Assembly (NCBI RefSeq): GCF_000284515.1
Contig: NC_017668.1
Location: forward strand, 2,604,001-2,668,000
From: Halobacillus halophilus DSM 2266
Lineage (GTDB): Bacteria; Bacillota; Bacilli; Bacillales; Halobacillaceae
Reading direction: 5' to 3'
Length of the DNA: 64,000 nucleotides
Shown here: piece by piece, positions 40,858 to 50,563 of the stretch
Numbering within the stretch: position 1 is the first letter of the stretch
Layout of the letters: the number at the start of each line of letters is the position of its first letter
Notes under the pieces: model-generated
Database searches by the model: none
What the model was told of the DNA's origin: nothing
What the model saw: the letters and a program-made list of their open reading frames with translations, nothing else
Position numbers and translations under genes: made by a program

Positions 40858-41445
40858 TTACATATTCAAGTGTCCTAGCATAGTTTTCCACGCAAGTTCT
40901 TTTCCTTCTCCGGTTTCAGAGGAAAAAGGAATCAAAGTATCCTCTTCTTCCATCTCCAAAACCTGCTGAATCGTTTTTAGCTGTTTATGTTTTTGACTTT
41001 TCTTAAGTTTGTCCAGCTTTGTCGCAATAACCATGACCGGTAATCCAAAATGTTTTAAATAGTTATACATGATAACATCATCTTCCGTAGGTTTATGGCG
41101 GGAGTCAATGATCAGAGCAGTTGCGCGCAGCTGCTCTCTTTCTGAGAAGTACTCTTCCATCATTTCTCCCCATTTGGCACGCTCTTTTTTAGATACTTTG
41201 GCATAGCCATACCCTGGAACATCTACGAAATGAAACAGATCATTAATTATATAAAAATTTAATGTCTGAGTTTTTCCGGGTTTAGAAGAGGTGCGAGCAA
41301 GATTTTTCCTTTGAATCATCTTGTTTATAAACGAAGATTTCCCTACATTTGATCTTCCGGCTAAGGCAATTTCCGGAATCGGAGCTTTAGGGTACTGTTT
41401 TTTACTCGCTGCGCTAATTACAATATCTGCATAATTAACCTTCAT
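40858..41445 (-). CDS. engB: Ribosome biogenesis GTPase EngB (YsxC)
   Basis: Essential GTPase for 50S assembly. It has 195 residues. The motifs are G1 [10 protein letters not shown]2/G3 around [13 protein letters not shown] and [12 protein letters not shown], and G4 ATKLDKL. The start overlaps the lonA end by 11 bases, as in B. subtilis, so translation is coupled. Confidence 0.97.
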   Translation of the reverse strand: MKVNYADIVISAASKKQYPKAPIPEIALAGRSNVGKSSFINKMIQRKNLARTSSKPGKTQTLNFYIINDLFHFVDVPGYGYAKVSKKERAKWGEMMEEYFSEREQLRATALIIDSRHKPTEDDVIMYNYLKHFGLPVMVIATKLDKLKKSQKHKQLKTIQQVLEMEEEDTLIPFSSETGEGKELAWKTMLGHLNM

Positions 41446-43765
41446 GGACTTCCTCCACCAGCGCTTGGTTTAAGACTTCATCTAAGTGCTTAACCGGTAT
41501 AAACGTTAACCCTTCACGTACACTTTCCGGAATATCTTCTAAATCCTTTTCGTTTTCAGAAGGAATAATAATTTTAGAAAGACCAGCCCTGTGGGCACTT
41601 AATGATTTCTGCTTTAATCCACCTATTGGCAGCACTCGTCCTCGCAGAGTTATTTCTCCTGTCATACCCACCTCTTTCCGAACAGGACGTCCGGTAAGCG
41701 CAGAGACCAGAGCAGTAGCAATTGTGATCCCTGCAGAAGGTCCATCTTTAGGAGTTGCTCCTTCTGGAACATGAATATGAATATCATTCTTTTCTACAAA
41801 GTCAGCATCGATATTTAGCTCTTGTGCACGGGAGCGAATGTAGCTGAAAGCCGCTTGTGCGGATTCCTTCATAACATCCCCGAGTTTACCTGTAAGAGTA
41901 AGGTTTCCTTTACCTGGGTAGATAGATACTTCAATAGAGAGCGTATCGCCTCCTGCAGCCGTGTACGCGAGGCCTGTAGCTGTTCCAATTTGGTCCTCAA
42001 GCTCAGCTTGGCCATATCTGAATTTAGGACGTCCCAGCAGTTCTTCCAATTGCTTCTCTGTAACCACAACACGCTGCTTTTCACCCGACACAATAATTTT
42101 AGCAGCTTTTCTGCATATACTTGCCAGTTCGCGTTCCAATCCGCGTACTCCAGCTTCACGTGTATAAGTTCTGATCAATTTAAGTAAAGCATCTTCTCTG
42201 ATTTGAATTTGTCCTTTACTTAAACCATTTTCTTTTATTTGCTTAGAAAGCAAATGCTCTTTTGCGATATGAAGTTTCTCTACCTCTGTATAACCAGCTA
42301 TGTTAATCACTTCCATACGGTCCTGTAATGGTCCAGGTATAGAAGACATAGTATTGGCCGTAGCTACAAACATAACTTTGGATAAATCATAATGTTCTTC
42401 AATAAAGTGGTCACTAAAAGTACTGTTCTGTTCAGGATCAAGTACTTCCAGCATAGCAGAGGAAGGATCTCCCCTAAAATCACTGGCCATTTTATCGATC
42501 TCATCCATAAGAAATACAGGATTGACGGTTTCTGCCCTCTTCATTCCTTGAATAATTCTACCAGGCATCGCCCCGATATACGTTCTCCGGTGTCCTCTTA
42601 TTTCAGCTTCATCTCTCACTCCACCAAGTGAGATTCGGACAAAATTACGATTTATCGCACGTGCTATGGATTTTGCAAGTGATGTTTTACCTACTCCTGG
42701 AGGACCGACTAGACATAGAATTGGACCTTTAATGGATTGAGTAAGTTTTTGCACAGCTAGATATTCGAGCACGCGCTCTTTTACCTTTTCTAATCCATAG
42801 TGGTCTTCATCCAGAATCTTCTCTGCATGCTTAACGTCCAGATTATCTTCTGTTTCAGCGGTCCACGGAAGAGAAACAAGCCACTCAATATAATTACGGA
42901 TAACGGAACTTTCCGCACTGCTTTGTGGAACTTTTTCATATCGGCCTAGTTCCTTATAGGCGATTTTCTCTACTCGTTCAGGCATCTCAGCTTCTTCAAT
43001 CTTTTCTTTCAATTGAGCAACTTCGCCCGTCTTGCCGTCTTTATCACCCAGCTCATTCTGTATCGCTTTCATCTGTTCACGTAAGTAGTATTCTTTTTGT
43101 GTTTTTTCCATAGATTTCTTAACACGCTGCCCAATCTTTTGTTCGATTTGCAGGACATCACGTTCGTTCCCTATAAGTTCTATTAATTTCTGAAGACGCG
43201 CTTTCACATTCTCAGTTTCTAAAATGGACTGCTTATCTTTTAGTTTTACGGGCAAGTGAGATGTTACGATATCTGCCAGATGACTTGGTTCATCTATGTC
43301 TGATACCGTATTGTAGGTCTCCTGGCTTACCTTTTTTGATACTTTTACGTATTGTTCAAATTGACTCATTAACGTGCGCATCAAAGCTTCTTCTTCGTTT
43401 TTATCCTCGTGTTCATCCTCAAGTCTGTGAATATTTGCTTGATAAAACTCGTCACCTTCACTTACTTCATCAATTGTTGCACGATAAAGTCCTTCTACGA
43501 GTACACGATTTGTACCATTAGGCAGTTTCACCATCTGCTTCACTCGTGCCACTGTACCAACAGAGTACATATCATCAGAAGATGGGTCATCAATATTCAC
43601 TTCTTTTTGTGACACAAGGAAGATTTCATTATCTTCCATCATGGCTTGCTCTAATGCATTAACCGATTTTTCTCTTCCAACATCCAGGTGCAGCACCATA
43701 GATGGGTACACTAACAATCCTCTAAGAGGAAGGAGGGGGATTTGATTTTTCTGTTTGTCTGTCAT
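41435..43765 (-). CDS. lonA: ATP-dependent protease LonA
   Basis: Cytosolic AAA+ serine protease of 776 residues. Domains are the N-terminal LON substrate-binding domain ([11 protein letters not shown]), a coiled-coil middle, AAA+ with GPPGVGKTS and FLMDEIDK, and the protease domain with the catalytic Ser in KDGPSAGIT and a Lys nearby. The ATG at 43765 ([14 protein letters not shown]) follows CGGAGGTGC. LonB, which sits between lonA and clpX in B. subtilis, is absent. Confidence 0.97.
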   Translation of the reverse strand: MTDKQKNQIPLLPLRGLLVYPSMVLHLDVGREKSVNALEQAMMEDNEIFLVSQKEVNIDDPSSDDMYSVGTVARVKQMVKLPNGTNRVLVEGLYRATIDEVSEGDEFYQANIHRLEDEHEDKNEEEALMRTLMSQFEQYVKVSKKVSQETYNTVSDIDEPSHLADIVTSHLPVKLKDKQSILETENVKARLQKLIELIGNERDVLQIEQKIGQRVKKSMEKTQKEYYLREQMKAIQNELGDKDGKTGEVAQLKEKIEEAEMPERVEKIAYKELGRYEKVPQSSAESSVIRNYIEWLVSLPWTAETEDNLDVKHAEKILDEDHYGLEKVKERVLEYLAVQKLTQSIKGPILCLVGPPGVGKTSLAKSIARAINRNFVRISLGGVRDEAEIRGHRRTYIGAMPGRIIQGMKRAETVNPVFLMDEIDKMASDFRGDPSSAMLEVLDPEQNSTFSDHFIEEHYDLSKVMFVATANTMSSIPGPLQDRMEVINIAGYTEVEKLHIAKEHLLSKQIKENGLSKGQIQIREDALLKLIRTYTREAGVRGLERELASICRKAAKIIVSGEKQRVVVTEKQLEELLGRPKFRYGQAELEDQIGTATGLAYTAAGGDTLSIEVSIYPGKGNLTLTGKLGDVMKESAQAAFSYIRSRAQELNIDADFVEKNDIHIHVPEGATPKDGPSAGITIATALVSALTGRPVRKEVGMTGEITLRGRVLPIGGLKQKSLSAHRAGLSKIIIPSENEKDLEDIPESVREGLTFIPVKHLDEVLNQALVEEVHEG

Positions 43766-43803
43766 ATTCTTTGCACCTCCGTATAATGCCAATACGTATT
43801 CTA

Positions 43804-43832
43804 ATCATATATAAATCTTTTTGGAAAGTAAA
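43804..43832 (-). promoter_or_regulatory. Candidate sigma-A promoter of lonA
   Basis: -35 TTTACT (43827-43832) and -10 TATGAT (43804-43809) with a 17-base spacer on the minus strand, about 40 bases before the start. Confidence 0.5.
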
Positions 43833-44055
43833 CGCAGGAAAACTATTAGTTTCCAATGCCGAACCCCCTTCACATTGACGCGTGAAGGGGGCAGCCTCTT
43901 CAAATGATACCCATATTATGAGCAAGAAGTGCTTCTTTCATCCTTTATGTACCAAGGTTTATCACAAGAGTTTCTAATCAGGATAGCTGCAAGGTATCCA
44001 ATGAAATATGCGGTGTCTAATGATCGACCTTTCTCTTTTCGCAAAGTATAAAATG
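43833..44055. other. lonA-clpX gap (lonB missing)
   Basis: Holds a GC-rich stem-loop (43864-43891, CCCCCTTCAC / GTGAAGGGGG) without a clear T-run. A minus-strand open frame, ending at 43916, has a hydrophobic stretch but no start codon with a ribosome site. No lonB remnant is recognisable. I see no supported gene. Confidence 0.5.
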
Positions 44056-44087
44056 AAGCCGCGCTACAGCTAGGCGTAGCGCGGCTT
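44056..44087 (-). terminator. Terminator of clpX
   Basis: Perfect 12-bp arms AAGCCGCGCTAC / GTAGCGCGGCTT are followed by CATTTTATAC on the minus strand. Confidence 0.8.
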
Positions 44088-44121
44088 GAAGTTAAAGAGA
44101 AATACCTCTCCAAAGTTTTAC

Positions 44122-45399
44122 TTAAGCACTTTCTTTAGGAGATTCTTTATTCTCATCTTCGACCGTTCCATCAGTCAGGATAAGCTTAGGACGGCCATTT
44201 TCCGCTGTAACTGTTTCTTTAGTAATGATGCATTTTTCAATATCATCACGTGAAGGTAATTCATACATAACATCAAGCATGATGCCTTCAATTATAGAAC
44301 GCAGGCCGCGGGCACCTGTTTTACGTTCAATGGCCAGGCGTGAAATTTCACGAAGACCTTCTTCTTCAATTTCCAGCTCTACATGGTCTATTTGGAACAA
44401 TTTCTGATATTGCTTAACAAGTGCATTCTTAGGCTTAGTAAGAATTTCTACAAGTGCATCTTCATCTAATTGCTCAAGGCTTCCAATTACCGGCAAACGG
44501 CCAATAAATTCCGGAATCAACCCATAACTAAGCAAGTCTTCAGGAAGTACTTTTGTAAGCAACTCTTTCTTTTCATTCTCATCAACATTTTGTTCCGAGC
44601 CAAATCCTATGACTTTACGTCCCAAGCGACGCTTGATAATTTGGTCAATTCCATCGAACGCTCCTCCAACGATGAACAGCACATTGGTCGTGTCGATCTG
44701 AATAAATTCTTGATGAGGATGCTTGCGGCCTCCTTGTGGAGGAACACTAGCCTGCGTACCCTCAAGAATCTTCAGTAAAGCCTGCTGTACGCCTTCACCT
44801 GATACATCGCGTGTGATGGAAGGATTCTCAGACTTACGGGCCACTTTATCAATTTCATCAATGTAAATTATACCTTTTTCAGCTTTTTCTACATCATAGT
44901 CAGCTGCTTGTATTAATTTAAGAAGAATGTTTTCCACATCTTCTCCTACATAACCAGCTTCCGTTAGTGAAGTAGCATCTGCAATGGCAAATGGAACATT
45001 TAATATACGGGCAAGTGTTTGAGCAAGAAGTGTTTTACCGCTTCCTGTAGGCCCAAGCATTAGAATGTTACTCTTGGCAAGCTCTACATCATCGTTTTTC
45101 GTACCTGCGTTAATACGCTTGTAATGATTGTAAACAGCTACGGATAAATTTTTCTTAGCCTGTTCTTGACCAATGACATAATCGTTGAGGATTTCACGGA
45201 TTTCTTGTGGTTTTGGTACCTCTTTGAATTCTACTTCTTCTTCATTTCCAAGTTCCTCTTCAACAATTTCTGTACAAAGTTCAATACATTCATCACATAT
45301 ATATACCCCTGGTCCTGCCACGAGCTTGCGAACCTGCTCTTGACTTTTACCGCAGAAAGAACACTTTAGCTGTCCTTTTTCCTCATTGAATTTAAACAT
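44122..45399 (-). CDS. clpX: ClpX, ATPase subunit of ClpXP protease
   Basis: AAA+ unfoldase that feeds ClpP. It has 425 residues. An N-terminal zinc-binding domain (CSFCGKSQ and [10 protein letters not shown]) is followed by AAA+ with [17 protein letters not shown], pore loop GYVGEDVE and sensor motifs. The ATG at 45399 ([10 protein letters not shown]) follows AAGGGGTG. It is monocistronic and downstream of tig. Confidence 0.97.
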   Translation of the reverse strand: MFKFNEEKGQLKCSFCGKSQEQVRKLVAGPGVYICDECIELCTEIVEEELGNEEEVEFKEVPKPQEIREILNDYVIGQEQAKKNLSVAVYNHYKRINAGTKNDDVELAKSNILMLGPTGSGKTLLAQTLARILNVPFAIADATSLTEAGYVGEDVENILLKLIQAADYDVEKAEKGIIYIDEIDKVARKSENPSITRDVSGEGVQQALLKILEGTQASVPPQGGRKHPHQEFIQIDTTNVLFIVGGAFDGIDQIIKRRLGRKVIGFGSEQNVDENEKKELLTKVLPEDLLSYGLIPEFIGRLPVIGSLEQLDEDALVEILTKPKNALVKQYQKLFQIDHVELEIEEEGLREISRLAIERKTGARGLRSIIEGIMLDVMYELPSRDDIEKCIITKETVTAENGRPKLILTDGTVEDENKESPKESA

Positions 45400-45684
45400 A
45401 CATTTCACCCCTTAATAAAATGACGCAATAGTTGCGACTGAAGTTTTAAGATATGACCTTAAACGATTCAGTTTCTTTTGCTCATCATACCAAAATAACT
45501 CCTAACAAAAAAGCAATACCTATTAGAGGTGTGCGAATCTCTATTGCACCAACCTCATTATGTAGATATGTAATGGATAAGTCAAACAAAAGGATACCTC
45601 TATAGTGTATGTAAAACACAGGAAGTATCATTCATACTATCCACTAATTCTTTAACCTATACTCTACTAAGAGGAAATATAGGA
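45400..45684. other. tig-clpX intergenic region
   Basis: An untranslated region with a small CGCAA/TTGCG hairpin (45424-45436) just upstream of the clpX ribosome site, and presumably the clpX promoter. No gene and no CtsR-type operator were recognised. Confidence 0.5.
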
Positions 45685-45716
45685 GGAGACAAGGAGCAAT
45701 CCCGCCCCTTGTCTCC
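45685..45716 (-). terminator. Terminator of tig
   Basis: The arms GGAGACAAGG / CCTTGTCTCC are followed on the minus strand by TCCTATATTT; the T-run is weak but the stem is strong. Confidence 0.75.
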
Positions 45717-45724
45717 AGCTCATC

Positions 45725-47017
45725 TTATTCAGATTTAGTTTTGCTGTTTTCAACTAATACGTCAATTGCTTTACGTACCTTAAGATCTTCTTTGATCATG
45801 TCGGTATTTCCGCCAAGCATTTGAGTTAATTGAGCTACATCTGTTTGATACATGGATGCCATGTTCTCAAGCTCTGCATTTACATCTTCATCTGCAACAT
45901 TTACATCTTCAGCTTCAGCAATTGCTTCAAGAGTCAAGTTGGTTTTAACTCTCTTGCCTGCATCTTCCTTCATTTGTTCACGAAGTGCGTCTTCATCTTG
46001 CCCTGTGAACTGGAAGTACATATCTTTGGTCATACCCTGCATTTGAAGGCGCTGTTCAAACTCTTGAACCATGCGATCAAGCTCAGTATCAACCATAGAT
46101 TCTGGAATTTCTACTTCTGCATTCTCAGAAGCTTTTGTTACAAGTGTGTCACGTTTTTGGTTTTCAGCATCCGTTTTCTTTTGCTCTTCCAAACGTTCAC
46201 GTGTTTTCTTAGTAAGTTCATCAAGAGATTCAACCTCTTCATCAACATCTTTAGCAAATTCATCATCAAGCTCTGGGAATTCTTTTCCTTTAATTTCATG
46301 AATGGTTACTTTGAATGTAGCTTCTTTTCCAGCAAGATCTTCTGCATGGTATTCTTCAGGGAAAGTTACAGTTACTTCTGTTTCTTCTCCTGCTTTCTTA
46401 CCTACCAGCTGCTCTTCGAAACCTGGAATAAATGAACCTGATCCTACTTCTAGAGAATAGTTTTCAGCTTGTCCACCTTCAAAAGCCTCTCCATCAACGA
46501 AGCCTTCAAAGTCCATAACTACAGTGTCGCCGTCTTCAACTTGACCATCTTCTTTAACCACAAGTTCAGCTTGTTTCTCCTGAAGTTGTTTCAGTTCGTT
46601 CTGCACATCTTCTTCTGTAACTTCTGTGCTTTGCTCTTCAACTTCTAAGCCTTTGTATTCTCCAAGATTAACTTCAGGCTTAACGGTTACTTCAGCTGTA
46701 AATACAAGGTCTTCACCTTTTTCAATCTGCTTAACATCTACTTCCGGACGATCTACCGGCTCGATCCCAGTTTCTTCTACAGCATTTGAGTACGCCTGAG
46801 GAAGCACAATATCAAGAGCATCCTGATAAAGAGATTCCACCCCGAAACGTTGCTCAAATAATTTTCTGGGTACTTTACCCTTACGAAATCCAGGTACTTG
46901 TACATCTTTGACTACTTTTTTGAAGGCTTGGTCAAGTGCTTGGTCGAACTCACTTGCTGGTACTTCTACTGTTAAAGTACCTTGATTACCTTCTTGCTTT
47001 TCCCATTTTGCTGACAT
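45725..47017 (-). CDS. tig: Trigger factor
   Basis: Ribosome-bound chaperone and prolyl isomerase. The 430 residues have the ribosome-binding domain with GFRKGKVP, an FKBP-type PPIase domain ([29 protein letters not shown]) and a helical C-terminal domain. The ATG at 47017 ([10 protein letters not shown]) follows GGAGGG. It is very acidic, common in salt-tolerant species. Confidence 0.97.
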   Translation of the reverse strand: MSAKWEKQEGNQGTLTVEVPASEFDQALDQAFKKVVKDVQVPGFRKGKVPRKLFEQRFGVESLYQDALDIVLPQAYSNAVEETGIEPVDRPEVDVKQIEKGEDLVFTAEVTVKPEVNLGEYKGLEVEEQSTEVTEEDVQNELKQLQEKQAELVVKEDGQVEDGDTVVMDFEGFVDGEAFEGGQAENYSLEVGSGSFIPGFEEQLVGKKAGEETEVTVTFPEEYHAEDLAGKEATFKVTIHEIKGKEFPELDDEFAKDVDEEVESLDELTKKTRERLEEQKKTDAENQKRDTLVTKASENAEVEIPESMVDTELDRMVQEFEQRLQMQGMTKDMYFQFTGQDEDALREQMKEDAGKRVKTNLTLEAIAEAEDVNVADEDVNAELENMASMYQTDVAQLTQMLGGNTDMIKEDLKVRKAIDVLVENSKTKSE

Positions 47018-47119
47018 AAAAAATTCCCTCCAACATCTATTCATTCAATTTCGTCAATGGACGATTGTTCATTGATTCTATGACTCTTTATACATACGAA
47101 TCTCATTTGCAACCATTAT

Positions 47120-47147
47120 ATTATAACATAAACAAACGGGCTTTCAA
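47120..47147 (-). promoter_or_regulatory. Sigma-A-type promoter of tig
   Basis: -35 TTGAAA (47142-47147) and -10 TATAAT (47120-47125) with a 16-base spacer on the minus strand. Confidence 0.65.
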
Positions 47148-47186
47148 GATATGTACATATAAGTGGAATAATCTCACCTTTGTTTG

Positions 47187-48167
47187 TTATTCTCCAATGA
47201 TCAAAGCATAATGTTGTTCACACAATTCAATTTCTTCTATATATTTCTGAACATCCTCTTTATTCGTGTTTTCATGGTAAGGCAGCTGCAAATACTGATG
47301 TCCAATTTGTTTGAGGGCTTCAACAATAATTGCAACTTCATTCTCATTAGGAAACAATGGAAAGCGAACATAACAGTACCTATATAAAAGACGGTCCAGA
47401 ATGACATACATACTTGGATTATTCTGTTCGATTCCCCCAAGTCTCATCTGAATTTGTTTTATAATGTAATCAGACTGTAATTGATTTAGTTTCCCAGGTA
47501 CCACTTCCATGATCTGACCGAATTTTTGAACCTGCATTTGATCTTCTATATGACTATCTCTGAACCATTCGATTACTGCTGATTTGATAATTGGATGAAC
47601 TAAATTATCCTTGAGAATTGGTCTGAATGTCTCTACATGCGGTAAAGCCGGCTGTTTCTTTAAATGGTTTACCATTGACCATTGCTTTTGAATATCATTT
47701 TTGTCCATTGCAGCCAGGAAATCATTAATCAGCTTTTCGCCCTGTTCTCGCTGGTAATCCTCTAGCAGCTTACGGCTTACTTCGTACATCTGCCATAATT
47801 GAGTTCGACTTTGGTGAGGAACATCTTCTGCTTCGAACACTTCGTCAAGTAGATCCACGATATCCTGATACCGGTTTGTTTGAAATAAAATCGTTATGTA
47901 TATATGTAAATAGTGATAATAATGATCGATTTCTATTTTCATCTGTTTCTTACATAATTCCTCAGCTTCATCGAACTCGCCCAACTCAATCCAGCTCATT
48001 AATAAGCCCGTATAAACATCATGATTGGCAGCATCATAGTCGAGAAGAGGCTGAAGAGATCGAACAGCGTCTTGATATCGTTTTTCTTTAAGCGCTTGAA
48101 GACCTTCCTTTTGCAAGTTCGTTTTCCATGTGGGGAACATCACAATATTCCCTTTATTATTTTCCAT
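47187..48167 (-). CDS. TPR-repeat protein (YsoA-like)
   Basis: A 326-residue, mostly helical cytosolic protein with tetratricopeptide-like repeats in its first third (GLQALKEKRYQDAVRSLQPL and following). The rest is helical without a recognised domain. B. subtilis has the TPR protein YsoA next to tig, so this is very likely its counterpart, and the role is unknown. The start follows GAAGGG. It precedes tig on the same strand. Confidence 0.85.
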   Translation of the reverse strand: MENNKGNIVMFPTWKTNLQKEGLQALKEKRYQDAVRSLQPLLDYDAANHDVYTGLLMSWIELGEFDEAEELCKKQMKIEIDHYYHYLHIYITILFQTNRYQDIVDLLDEVFEAEDVPHQSRTQLWQMYEVSRKLLEDYQREQGEKLINDFLAAMDKNDIQKQWSMVNHLKKQPALPHVETFRPILKDNLVHPIIKSAVIEWFRDSHIEDQMQVQKFGQIMEVVPGKLNQLQSDYIIKQIQMRLGGIEQNNPSMYVILDRLLYRYCYVRFPLFPNENEVAIIVEALKQIGHQYLQLPYHENTNKEDVQKYIEEIELCEQHYALIIGE

Positions 48168-48185
48168 AAGACACCCTTCCTATAG

Positions 48186-48446
48186 CATTGGAGTTCTAGC
48201 ATATTCTATTATGACCAAAATAGTAAAAATAAAACCTACTGCCAGTCCTTTCTATTTGATTCCCAAACCTTATACTTATGTGGCTATATTAAAGCAGTTA
48301 TTACTGAAACACAATGGAATTGCTTTCCTTCCTATACTGAAAGTGTCGTCGTGATTCGCAATTTTCTCTCGTCTTTCGATAGGAATCATTCTTTCTTTTA
48401 TGATCCAGAAAATCGAATTATGTCTTTATATGGCAACCCTACCTAA
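48186..48446 (+). other. Open reading frame without a start codon, possible gene remnant
   Basis: Eighty-six sense codons run from after a TAG (48183) to a TAA (48444-48446) with no ATG, GTG or TTG start behind a ribosome site. The translation (for example NFLSSFDRNHSFFYDPENRI) looks protein-like. It could be a decayed gene upstream of sda or a chance frame. No family was recognised. Confidence 0.3.
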
Positions 48447-48542
48447 AATGAGTCTTTAGTCTCATGTGCAAGTTTCCTTTTTTGTTAAAATAAAGTAGTT
48501 GTGAATCATAATTCATTCAATTAAAAATTTCTAAGGAGCTGC

Positions 48543-48683
48543 ATGGTTTTGTCACTTCTAGATGATCAAACACTACTTGAAACTTATCTGGAGTCCGTCA
48601 AACTTCAGTTAGATGATGATTTTGTATATCTGTTGACCAAGGAAATTGATAAAAGAGCTATTGAAATTCCGCAACCTAACTAA
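48543..48683 (+). CDS. sda: Sporulation inhibitor Sda
   Basis: A 46-residue helical hairpin protein that binds sporulation histidine kinases and blocks Spo0A activation when replication is perturbed. The sequence (LLDDQTLLETYLESVKLQL then DDDFVYLLTKEIDKRA) matches B. subtilis Sda at the residues that define the two helices: the LIESY-like start, L-x-x-DF and EI-x-x-R. AAGGAG at 48533-48538 fits either the ATG at 48543 or a TTG at 48549. I see no clear DnaA boxes upstream, although B. subtilis sda is DnaA-controlled. It is followed by its own terminator. Confidence 0.88.
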   Translation: MVLSLLDDQTLLETYLESVKLQLDDDFVYLLTKEIDKRAIEIPQPN

Positions 48684-48704
48684 CACATATCTTTCATTAC
48701 ATCA

Positions 48705-48735
48705 AACGTTACAGGTGACTGCCGTAGCGTTTTTT
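48705..48735 (+). terminator. Terminator of sda
   Basis: The stem AACGTTAC / GTAGCGTT (one G-U pair) is followed on the plus strand by TTTTT. Confidence 0.75.
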
Positions 48736-48744
48736 AGATGCTTT

Positions 48745-48784
48745 AAAACAGACTGGCTTCTTGTATAAGAAGCCAGTCTGTTTT
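48745..48784. terminator. Bidirectional terminator
   Basis: Perfect 18-bp arms from AAAACAGACTGG to CCAGTCTGTTTT with a 4-base loop. It ends the 58-residue gene on the minus strand and backs up sda on the plus strand. Confidence 0.9.
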
Positions 48785-48788
48785 ATTA

Positions 48789-48965
48789 TCAGCTGAACGG
48801 AAGTTGGTTTGTTGATTGATTTTTCTGTGGAGGCGATGCAACCTTCGCTAACCCAGGAAGTACGTTTTGCAATTGTCCTGATTGGCCAGTCATTAAACTG
48901 TAAGTAGCTGCACCTACCCCTATGGAAGCAATTACTGGTAACCATTGTACGTTCTGTCGTTTCAT
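48789..48965 (-). CDS. Small membrane-anchored protein of unknown function
   Basis: A 58-residue protein, MKRQNVQWLPVIASIGVGAA at the start, with one hydrophobic, glycine- and alanine-rich segment (about 8-25) and a polar Gln/Pro tail. AAGGAG is 12 bases upstream of the ATG and GGGAG is closer. It ends just before a strong terminator. It resembles short DUF3918/YrzQ-type proteins in layout, but I cannot confirm the family. Confidence 0.65.
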   Translation of the reverse strand: MKRQNVQWLPVIASIGVGAATYSLMTGQSGQLQNVLPGLAKVASPPQKNQSTNQLPFS

Positions 48966-49062
48966 CTGACTCCCACACTCCTTAGCTCAAATAGCCGGAT
49001 AGGCAGTCCTATTGTGTGAAAAAAAGTCATGCTGTATCCTTGATAACTTTTCCCAACTATAC

Positions 49063-49251
49063 TTATTTTTGCGTGAAAAATTTCTTAACATACATTTTCC
49101 AAACTTTTAATGCAAAAAAAACGGGCCATAACAATAGAATAAACAGTAAATAGAAAATAAAACATGATTGATCCTCTTTCGTTTCATGCGCAGGTTCCTT
49201 TTGTATCATACAAAGGATGAATCCGGGCAGAATATAAAATAAAAAGAACAT
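49063..49251 (-). CDS. Small two-helix membrane protein of unknown function
   Basis: A 62-residue protein behind a good AAAAGGAG ribosome site. It has hydrophobic segments at about 2-16 and 32-51, split by a charged loop (QKEPAHETKEDQ), and a basic tail. Family not recognised. It lies in a patch of small genes next to the qox locus. Confidence 0.65.
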   Translation of the reverse strand: MFFLFYILPGFILCMIQKEPAHETKEDQSCFIFYLLFILLLWPVFFALKVWKMYVKKFFTQK

Positions 49252-49388
49252 GCGGAACCACTCCTTTTTATTAGAATATGATTATCTTTGAGAAATGGTT
49301 TAAATAAAGTATCAACCACAGGTTTTTTAGTGAACCTGACTCATTTCAAAAAACTTGTGAACATTATGTGTCTTTTTTAAGAATTTTT

Positions 49389-49397
49389 TGTTACAAT
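49389..49397 (+). promoter_or_regulatory. Candidate extended -10 promoter
   Basis: TGTTACAAT (TGn plus TACAAT) is about 60 bases upstream of the plus-strand gene at 49457. The -35 is poor. Confidence 0.4.
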
Positions 49398-49456
49398 AAA
49401 AGAAACAATAAGAATGCGCTTACATTAAATTCTTCCTTAAAAGGAGTTGTTTCTAA

Positions 49457-49729
49457 ATGGATATTGTCATGATTTTCTTACTGCTATCAACGCTAACCCC
49501 TTTTCTATTTCTGAAAGTAAGAAGGTTTTCTCTCGCGGTTATTCAGTCTCTGATGCTGGTCGGCATGTGGGTTTACTACTTCCAGGCTGCGTTTAGTGTG
49601 GCGCCTGCCACATTCTCTCCATTATGGATTATATTCTATGCTGGTCTCCTGTTGTCACAGGTAGGCTGGATTATGTTTATCGTTTATGTAGTCAGTAGCC
49701 ATGGTAAGTATCAGAAAGAATTCCAATAA
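49457..49729 (+). CDS. Three-helix membrane protein of unknown function
   Basis: A 90-residue hydrophobic protein behind AAAAGGAGTTG, with membrane segments at about 3-20, 26-46 and 57-79. It ends in a short polar tail. It is convergent with the qox operon, and both ended in one terminator now split by an insertion sequence. Family not recognised; no soluble domain. Confidence 0.7.
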   Translation: MDIVMIFLLLSTLTPFLFLKVRRFSLAVIQSLMLVGMWVYYFQAAFSVAPATFSPLWIIFYAGLLLSQVGWIMFIVYVVSSHGKYQKEFQ

Positions 49730-49750
49730 AATAAACCCTCTACTTTTATA
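49725..49750. terminator. Left half of a terminator split by an IS element
   Basis: The arm AATAAAATAAACCCTCTACTT (49725-49745) pairs with the arm at 50946-50966. Between them now sits the IS. Before insertion the two arms enclosed a TTAT loop, a 21-bp perfect bidirectional terminator for the flanking convergent genes. Confidence 0.85.
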
Positions 49751-49786
49751 TGGAGTGCCACAGTAAAATAAGACTCAATAAAACAC

Positions 49787-50563
49787 CTAGGCTGCCATTA
49801 CTCTGAATTCAATTGGAGTTTGGCAGTTTAGTTTTTGAAAAGGTCGACAATAATTGTAGTAATACATGTACGTATCGATTTTTGAGCGTACGGTATGATG
49901 ATCTATTTTTCCTCGGTCCAGAGGACTGAATTCTTCCGATTCTATCGTGGAGTGGAAGGATTCGATGAAGGCATTATCAAAGCAGTTCCCCCGTCGGGAC
50001 ATGCTTGTGATAATGCCTCTTTTTTTGGCCTCTTCTTGAAATTCATAGGACGTGTACTGCGAACCTTGATCGCTATGAAGGATCACTTCATAGACGTCAC
50101 GTCCTTCGCAAGCTTTCCTCATCGTTGATAAATATAACATCTTCTCTCCGTAAGGAAGATAGGTAATATCTGTTACCCATTTTTCATTAGGTCTCGTAGA
50201 CGTAAAGTTTCTCTCTAAATAATTCGGTACCACAATCTTACTTTCCCCTGCGATATAACACTGTCTCTTTGGTTTTACGCGACATTGAATATGGTATTTC
50301 TGCATGATTTTTTGAACGGTATTTCGATTGAGTTTGATTTGGTATTCCTTACGTAAGAGGTCACGGACCATACGGTGTCCCACTCTAAATTTTAGAACTT
50401 CACATAGCTCAATGATCTTCTTCTCCAGGACCGACGGCCCCCATGACTTTCCCCGCCAGCGATAATAGGTGGCTTTAGCTATACCAAAGCATTCACAAAT
50501 GTCTTTCACAGGATACTTGTGCTTAAATGTTTCTACGATTTGGATGAATACTTCTGGAACCAC
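49787..50563 (-). CDS. IS3-family transposase OrfB, internally deleted
   Basis: DDE integrase-type transposase part of 258 residues. An HTH-like start (DICECFGIAKATYYRWRG) is followed by the rve catalytic domain. The first Asp is in WVTDITYLPYG, the second in ILHSDQGSQYTS and the Glu in NAFIESFHSTIE. Between the first two, LYLSTMRKACEGRDV is abrupt. Related OrfBs have about 30 more residues there, so an in-frame deletion is likely. It overlaps orfA in the -1 frame and would normally be made as an OrfAB fusion by frameshift. Confidence 0.88.
   Translation of the reverse strand: MVPEVFIQIVETFKHKYPVKDICECFGIAKATYYRWRGKSWGPSVLEKKIIELCEVLKFRVGHRMVRDLLRKEYQIKLNRNTVQKIMQKYHIQCRVKPKRQCYIAGESKIVVPNYLERNFTSTRPNEKWVTDITYLPYGEKMLYLSTMRKACEGRDVYEVILHSDQGSQYTSYEFQEEAKKRGIITSMSRRGNCFDNAFIESFHSTIESEEFSPLDRGKIDHHTVRSKIDTYMYYYNYCRPFQKLNCQTPIEFRVMAA

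Noticed and set aside
43916-44113. Minus-strand open frame of 65 codons after clpX
   Set aside because: The first part overlaps the clpX terminator, and no start codon with a ribosome site precedes the hydrophobic part.
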